Below the pieces are notes generated by a model, which saw only the letters and a list, made by a program, of their open reading frames with translations, ran no database searches and was not told the origin of the DNA. The position numbers and the translations under genes are program-made. From Bacteroidota bacterium (GTDB lineage Bacteria > Bacteroidota > Bacteroidia > Flavobacteriales_D > Crocinitomicaceae): a DNA stretch of 17,477 bases. Of the stretch, positions 14,672 through 17,477 are shown piece by piece. The stretch covers positions 1 through 17,477 of the forward strand of contig JAHKAT010000231.1 of NCBI GenBank assembly GCA_018825925.1, in the 5' to 3' direction. How positions within the stretch are numbered: position 1 is the stretch's first letter; each line of letters opens with the position of its first letter.

Positions 14672-15639
14672 TCCATTAATTTTTTAATAACATCACTTAA
14701 TGTTTTTGATTTCTCTTCTGTTTCAATCCATTCATCCTCGGGTATGCTGTCCGAAGTATAACCACCACCAACGTACAAATACGCTTTACCAACTTGTATT
14801 TGACAACATCTTAAGTTGACATATAGCCAACTGTGATCTGGTCCAATTTCACCTAAAAAACCAGTGTACAGTTGTCGTGGATTATGTTCCAAACTTTGCA
14901 ACAAATCAATCGCCTCTTTTGTAGGTACACCTGCTACAGCAGGAGTTGGATGTAATTCCTTTGCAATTTCGAAGGCTTTTTTTGAATCGCTTAAAAACGA
15001 GAAATCTGTGCGCAAATGTTTTACCGGTCCCGCTTCAACATCAAAAGGTCCATGCGCTTCAATTTCTTCCAGGTCCATTAAATACAACTTCTTTTCTATG
15101 TATTCAGTAACTAAATTTTGCTCTACTATTTCTTTGTCCGACCATTCTTCTGCCAATTGAAGTTTTTTCTTGGTACCTGCCAGCGACATGGTATATCCTT
15201 GTTTTTGGTGCATCGACAACAAGATTTCTGGCGTCGCACCTATCCAAGTTCCAAACAATCTACTACTTGCTAAATAGACAAATGCATTGGGGTACGTTTC
15301 AATTAACTCTTGAAAAAGTAACTCCGTTTTAGATTCGTCAAAGTGGATTCCCTTAACTCTGGAATAAACTGCTTTTGATAAACCAAACAGATTAAAACTA
15401 TTCAGTAAGGTTTCGGCTCCTATTAAGTATTCTTTTTTAGAAACGACATATGGCGCATTCGACTTGAAGTGAAAACGCTGTTTTTCGTCTTCATGTTCTT
15501 CAAAAAAGTAAACCTCTTTGTGATGAAAATCGGAGATTACAAAGCCCGACTCCTCCATTTTTGGCGGCCGCAAGCGAAAGGTTCCAAACTTCTTTTGAAC
15601 CACCTTTCCTGGAATTCTATATGTCAGAAATTCACTCAT
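14668..15639 (-). CDS. menF: Isochorismate synthase (chorismate-binding family)
   Basis: The 323-residue protein is the chorismate-binding domain of the MenF/EntC type. SKAVYSR (88-94) matches the KVVLSR-type motif with the general-base Lys, followed by GATPE (134-138), LAGTK (154-158), HPTPAVAGVPT (230-240), GFLGEIG and GGGYTSDSIPEDEW near 291-304. It turns chorismate into isochorismate, feeding MenD directly downstream. At 323 residues it is shorter than E. coli MenF (431) because the N-terminal part is reduced, as in other Bacteroidota. The frame is open to a TTG at 15678, but the ATG used here overlaps the menI stop as ATGA and leaves a sensible N-terminus. Anthranilate synthase is excluded by the men context. 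Confidence 0.92.
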   Translation of the reverse strand: MSEFLTYRIPGKVVQKKFGTFRLRPPKMEESGFVISDFHHKEVYFFEEHEDEKQRFHFKSNAPYVVSKKEYLIGAETLLNSFNLFGLSKAVYSRVKGIHFDESKTELLFQELIETYPNAFVYLASSRLFGTWIGATPEILLSMHQKQGYTMSLAGTKKKLQLAEEWSDKEIVEQNLVTEYIEKKLYLMDLEEIEAHGPFDVEAGPVKHLRTDFSFLSDSKKAFEIAKELHPTPAVAGVPTKEAIDLLQSLEHNPRQLYTGFLGEIGPDHSWLYVNLRCCQIQVGKAYLYVGGGYTSDSIPEDEWIETEEKSKTLSDVIKKLMD

Positions 15640-16058
15640 TTTTTTGAAACAATCATTACCGTTAATCTTCCCGTACAAATTAATTTATTCGTCGATTCGT
15701 CTGTAATATCCACTTGCCAAACATGCGTTCTCTTTCCGGCATGAACAATTTTCCCCAATGCTTTCACTGATCCTGACTTCACAGAACCCAGATGGTTGGC
15801 GTTAATTTCTATGCCCACCGGAGCTTGAGTTTCTGTATCAATTAGTAAAGCAGAACCCATCGAACCAATACTTTCTATTAAGGCAGCACTTGCACCACCA
15901 TGCAACAAACCCATTGGTTGGTGCACTTTTGGGTTCACCGGCATACTTGCAATAATATAATCATCACCAACCTCCAAACATCTAATACCCAAAGTTTCCA
16001 TCAAGGTATCAGCAAACATTCTATTGATTGATTCTACAGATACAGGTTTAAGCTTCAT
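15636..16058 (-). CDS. menI: Hotdog-fold thioesterase, probable DHNA-CoA hydrolase
   Basis: The 140-residue protein is a PaaI/YdiI-type hotdog thioesterase. The signature QPMGLLHGGASAALIESIGS (47-66) closely matches that of E. coli YdiI (MenI), with the catalytic Glu at 62; GIEINANHLGSVKSG and the VWQVDITDE strand follow. YdiI hydrolyses 1,4-dihydroxy-2-naphthoyl-CoA in menaquinone synthesis. Being first in an operon with menF and menD strongly supports the same role, rather than phenylacetate-related PaaI activity. Its stop overlaps the menF ATG as ATGA. A perfect -7 box lies 4 bases before its ATG, and the gene is divergent from murB. Confidence 0.9.
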   Translation of the reverse strand: MKLKPVSVESINRMFADTLMETLGIRCLEVGDDYIIASMPVNPKVHQPMGLLHGGASAALIESIGSMGSALLIDTETQAPVGIEINANHLGSVKSGSVKALGKIVHAGKRTHVWQVDITDESTNKLICTGRLTVMIVSKK

Positions 16059-16062
16059 GACA

Positions 16063-16070
16063 CAAAAATA
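16063..16070 (-). promoter_or_regulatory. -7 promoter box of the men operon, nearly leaderless
   Basis: The minus strand reads TATTTTTG, a perfect TAnnTTTG, with only TGTC before the menI ATG. A good TTG is not present at the usual distance; the nearest is a TTA 22 bases upstream. The spacing to the ATG equals that at lpxD and murB. Transcription would start at or next to the start codon. Confidence 0.5.
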
Positions 16071-16088
16071 GTGAAAGTCTCCTTTCGC
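16071..16088. promoter_or_regulatory. Dyad in the men promoter spacer, candidate operator
   Basis: GAAAG (16073-16077) and CTTTC (16082-16086) are an inverted repeat around TCTC, flanked by partly symmetric bases to 16071 and 16088. It lies immediately upstream of the menI -7 box, where a bound protein would block RNA polymerase. It is short and could be chance. Confidence 0.25.
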
Positions 16089-16151
16089 TTACTAAACTCT
16101 CGAATATAGAATTAACAATTGGGAGAAAGAAAGGTTGATTGAATAAAATTC

Positions 16152-16159
16152 TAAATTTG
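16152..16159 (+). promoter_or_regulatory. -7 promoter box of murB, nearly leaderless
   Basis: TAAATTTG, a perfect TAnnTTTG, is followed by TAGC and the murB ATG. TTG at 16135 is only 14 bases upstream, shorter than the normal spacer, so the -33 element is uncertain. The 4-base gap to ATG repeats that at lpxD and menI. Confidence 0.5.
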
Positions 16160-16163
16160 TAGC

Positions 16164-17183
16164 ATGTTTGATCCTAATGTTTCTCTAAAGGAGTTTAATA
16201 CCTTCGGCATATCAGTAAAAGCAGCAAAATTTACAAAATTCGGCAATCTTGCTGAGTTAAAATCAGCTTTCGATATTATTAAATCGAATCCTATGCCGTT
16301 TTTGATTCTTGGCGGAGGAAGTAATTTGCTCTTAACCAAAGATTTCGAAGGGTATGTCTTGAAAAATGAATTGACCGGTTTTTCTGAACAAATGATTGAT
16401 TCAAAGACAGGGATTTTAGAAGTTGGTGCTGGGGAAAACTGGCATCAATTTGTTTTGAAAACAATTGAAAACGGTTGGTGCGGACTCGAAAATCTCTCCT
16501 TGATTCCGGGCAATGTAGGTGCTAGTCCGATGCAAAATATTGGCGCCTACGGGGTTGAAATTAAAGATCATTTTGAATTTTTAGAAGCGTTTCACATTGA
16601 ATCGGAAGAGATTCACAGGTTTTCTGCTCAAGACTGTAATTTCGGATATAGAGAAAGTGTTTTTAAGCGAAAATTGAAAAATCAATACGTTATTACGAAA
16701 GTAGCGTTTCGACTTACGAAGGATTTCAATGCGCAAACGGCTTATGGAGCCATCAACGATGAGCTGAAAAGAATGAATATTCTTGAACCTACCGCTAGAG
16801 ACGTTAGTAATGCCGTGATCAATATTCGTCAAAGTAAATTACCCGATCCTAAAGAAATAGGAAATGCTGGTAGTTTCTTTAAAAACCCCGTTGTTCCAAA
16901 CGAAGTAGCAGAAAAAATCAAAGCAAAATTTCCTGAAACTCCTGTATATGAGGTTCCCGGTTCGGATGAATTTAAAAAATTAGCTGCCGGCTGGCTGATT
17001 GAAACAGCTGGTTTAAAAGGGCATACAATCGATAATCACGGTGTTCATAAAAAACAAGCATTGGTCCTTGTTAACTATGGTGGAGCCACTGGCAAACAGA
17101 TTTTCGACCTATCGACACATATTATTCAGACCATCAATGAAATGTTTGGTGTTGAATTAGAACGCGAAGTAAATATTCTCTAA
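16164..17183 (+). CDS. murB: UDP-N-acetylmuramate dehydrogenase MurB
   Basis: The 339-residue protein is a type I MurB, close in length to the E. coli enzyme (342). It reduces UDP-GlcNAc-enolpyruvate to UDP-MurNAc with NADPH and FAD in the cytosol, a committed step of peptidoglycan synthesis. FAD-binding motifs GGGSNLLL (50-57) and IPGNVGASPMQNIGAYG (114-130) are clear; GYRES carries the substrate Arg163, GNAGSFFKNP carries the catalytic Ser237, and a conserved acidic ELERE motif (331-335) is near the C-terminus. It is divergent from the men operon and is the only gene in its unit within the window. Its stop codon overlaps the stop of the convergent T9SS gene. Confidence 0.97.
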   Translation: MFDPNVSLKEFNTFGISVKAAKFTKFGNLAELKSAFDIIKSNPMPFLILGGGSNLLLTKDFEGYVLKNELTGFSEQMIDSKTGILEVGAGENWHQFVLKTIENGWCGLENLSLIPGNVGASPMQNIGAYGVEIKDHFEFLEAFHIESEEIHRFSAQDCNFGYRESVFKRKLKNQYVITKVAFRLTKDFNAQTAYGAINDELKRMNILEPTARDVSNAVINIRQSKLPDPKEIGNAGSFFKNPVVPNEVAEKIKAKFPETPVYEVPGSDEFKKLAAGWLIETAGLKGHTIDNHGVHKKQALVLVNYGGATGKQIFDLSTHIIQTINEMFGVELEREVNIL

Positions 17184-17191
17184 TTAGAGAA
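17176..17191. repeat. 16-bp perfect palindrome across the convergent stop codons
   Basis: TTCTCTAATTAGAGAA is perfectly symmetric and contains both the murB TAA and the minus-strand TAG. As RNA it would form a 6-bp stem with an AATT loop. It could be a weak two-way terminator, although T-runs on either side are short. Confidence 0.35.
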
Positions 17192-17477
17192 AATCATTCT
17201 TTTGGAATCAATCAAATTACCATCTAGTTCCAAGGTATAGATGTAGCTTCCAGTTTTACCGTACCCGTGTTCATATAAAATTTCGTTCATACCTGCTTTT
17301 AGCTCAATTTCTAACTTTTCCACTTCCTTACCGGTCATATCAATAATTCGAATTGTTGCTATTTTATTACTCAATTCAGCACTAGCATTGATCCCAATAT
17401 AGGTTGCTTCGTCGAAAGGGTTGGGTCTGTTTTGTAAAAGCTCAAGACCTGTTTCTTTTATTTTTTCCTCAAGTGCT
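17180..17477 (-). CDS. C-terminal end of a secreted protein with T9SS type A sorting domain (partial)
   Basis: The frame is open from the window edge to a TAG at 17182-17180, so only the last 98 residues are present. From about 17420 downward the protein reads LLQNRPNPF, then YIGINASAELSNKIATIRII, DMTGKEV and GSYIYTLELDGN...KRMI, the classic type A C-terminal sorting domain read by T9SS. The LEEKIKETGLELLQN lead-in is the linker before the domain. The cargo portion lies beyond the window, so its function is unknown. An in-frame TTG at 17374 would cut the domain in half and is not a real start. Its stop overlaps that of murB by a palindrome. Confidence 0.85.
   Translation of the reverse strand, partial: ALEEKIKETGLELLQNRPNPFDEATYIGINASAELSNKIATIRIIDMTGKEVEKLEIELKAGMNEILYEHGYGKTGSYIYTLELDGNLIDSKRMIFSN

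Noticed and set aside
15640..15678. TTG at 15678 as the menF start
   Set aside because: The ATG at 15639 overlaps the menI stop as ATGA, the usual coupling in this operon, and the extra 13 residues are not part of the enzyme core.
16078..16084. AAGGAGA on the minus strand upstream of menI as a Shine-Dalgarno sequence
   Set aside because: It lies 19 bases from the ATG, too far, and upstream of the predicted transcription start; other genes in the window lack Shine-Dalgarno sequences.
1..17477. tRNA, rRNA, CRISPR, transposase, integrase or toxin-antitoxin content
   Set aside because: No cloverleaf, spaced direct repeats, terminal inverted repeats flanking an ORF, or recognisable products of these kinds were seen on either strand.

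Overview
The window reads as chromosomal, housekeeping DNA from a member of the Bacteroidota, most likely class Flavobacteriia; a Fluviicola- or Crocinitomix-like lineage is a guess. The lineage call rests on an lpxC-fabZ fusion gene, the CinA-L28-L33-DUF4295 block, two type IX secretion (T9SS) C-terminal sorting domains, lipoproteins with Cys-Lys-Lys, low GC, a lack of Shine-Dalgarno sequences, and several copies of the Bacteroidota promoter (-33 TTG, -7 TAnnTTTG). I see no tRNA, rRNA, IS element, prophage, CRISPR array or defence island. No gene-free stretch exceeds about 140 bases.

Layout. (1) 1-2020, minus strand: cinA, then rpmB, rpmG and a 52-residue DUF4295 protein, closed by a strong terminator at 1-35. 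(2) 2160-3598, plus strand: a two-gene unit of tandem paralogous lipoproteins with its own terminator. (3) 3597-10302, minus strand: a membrane-anchored unknown, then lpxD, lpxC-fabZ and lpxA almost without gaps, then a secreted kelch/T9SS protein, then an RlmD-family RNA methyltransferase with its own canonical promoter. The lpx genes carry out the first acylation, the deacetylation and the second acylation of lipid A synthesis; the FabZ half makes acyl chains for the same substrates. (4) 10373-12849, minus strand: terC, a 199-residue unknown, a DUF493 protein and a membrane-tethered beta-domain protein, tightly overlapped, followed by trxA and a terminator. (5) 12977-16058, minus strand: menI-menF-menD, a menaquinone unit joined by 4-base stop/start overlaps. 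(6) 16164-17183, plus strand: murB, divergent from menI. (7) 17180-17477, minus strand: the C-terminal end of a T9SS cargo protein that continues beyond the window.

Themes are envelope building (lipid A, peptidoglycan, surface lipoproteins, T9SS cargo), menaquinone synthesis, and translation or RNA modification. No clearly new multi-gene system is visible. The points most worth a second look are: perfect -7 boxes exactly 4 bases before the start codons of lpxD, menI and murB, predicting leaderless or nearly leaderless mRNAs; an RlmD homologue without the usual Fe-S cysteines; a forced TTG start for menD; and several conserved-looking small unknowns. Start positions were revised for the first lipoprotein, the RlmD homologue and menF.
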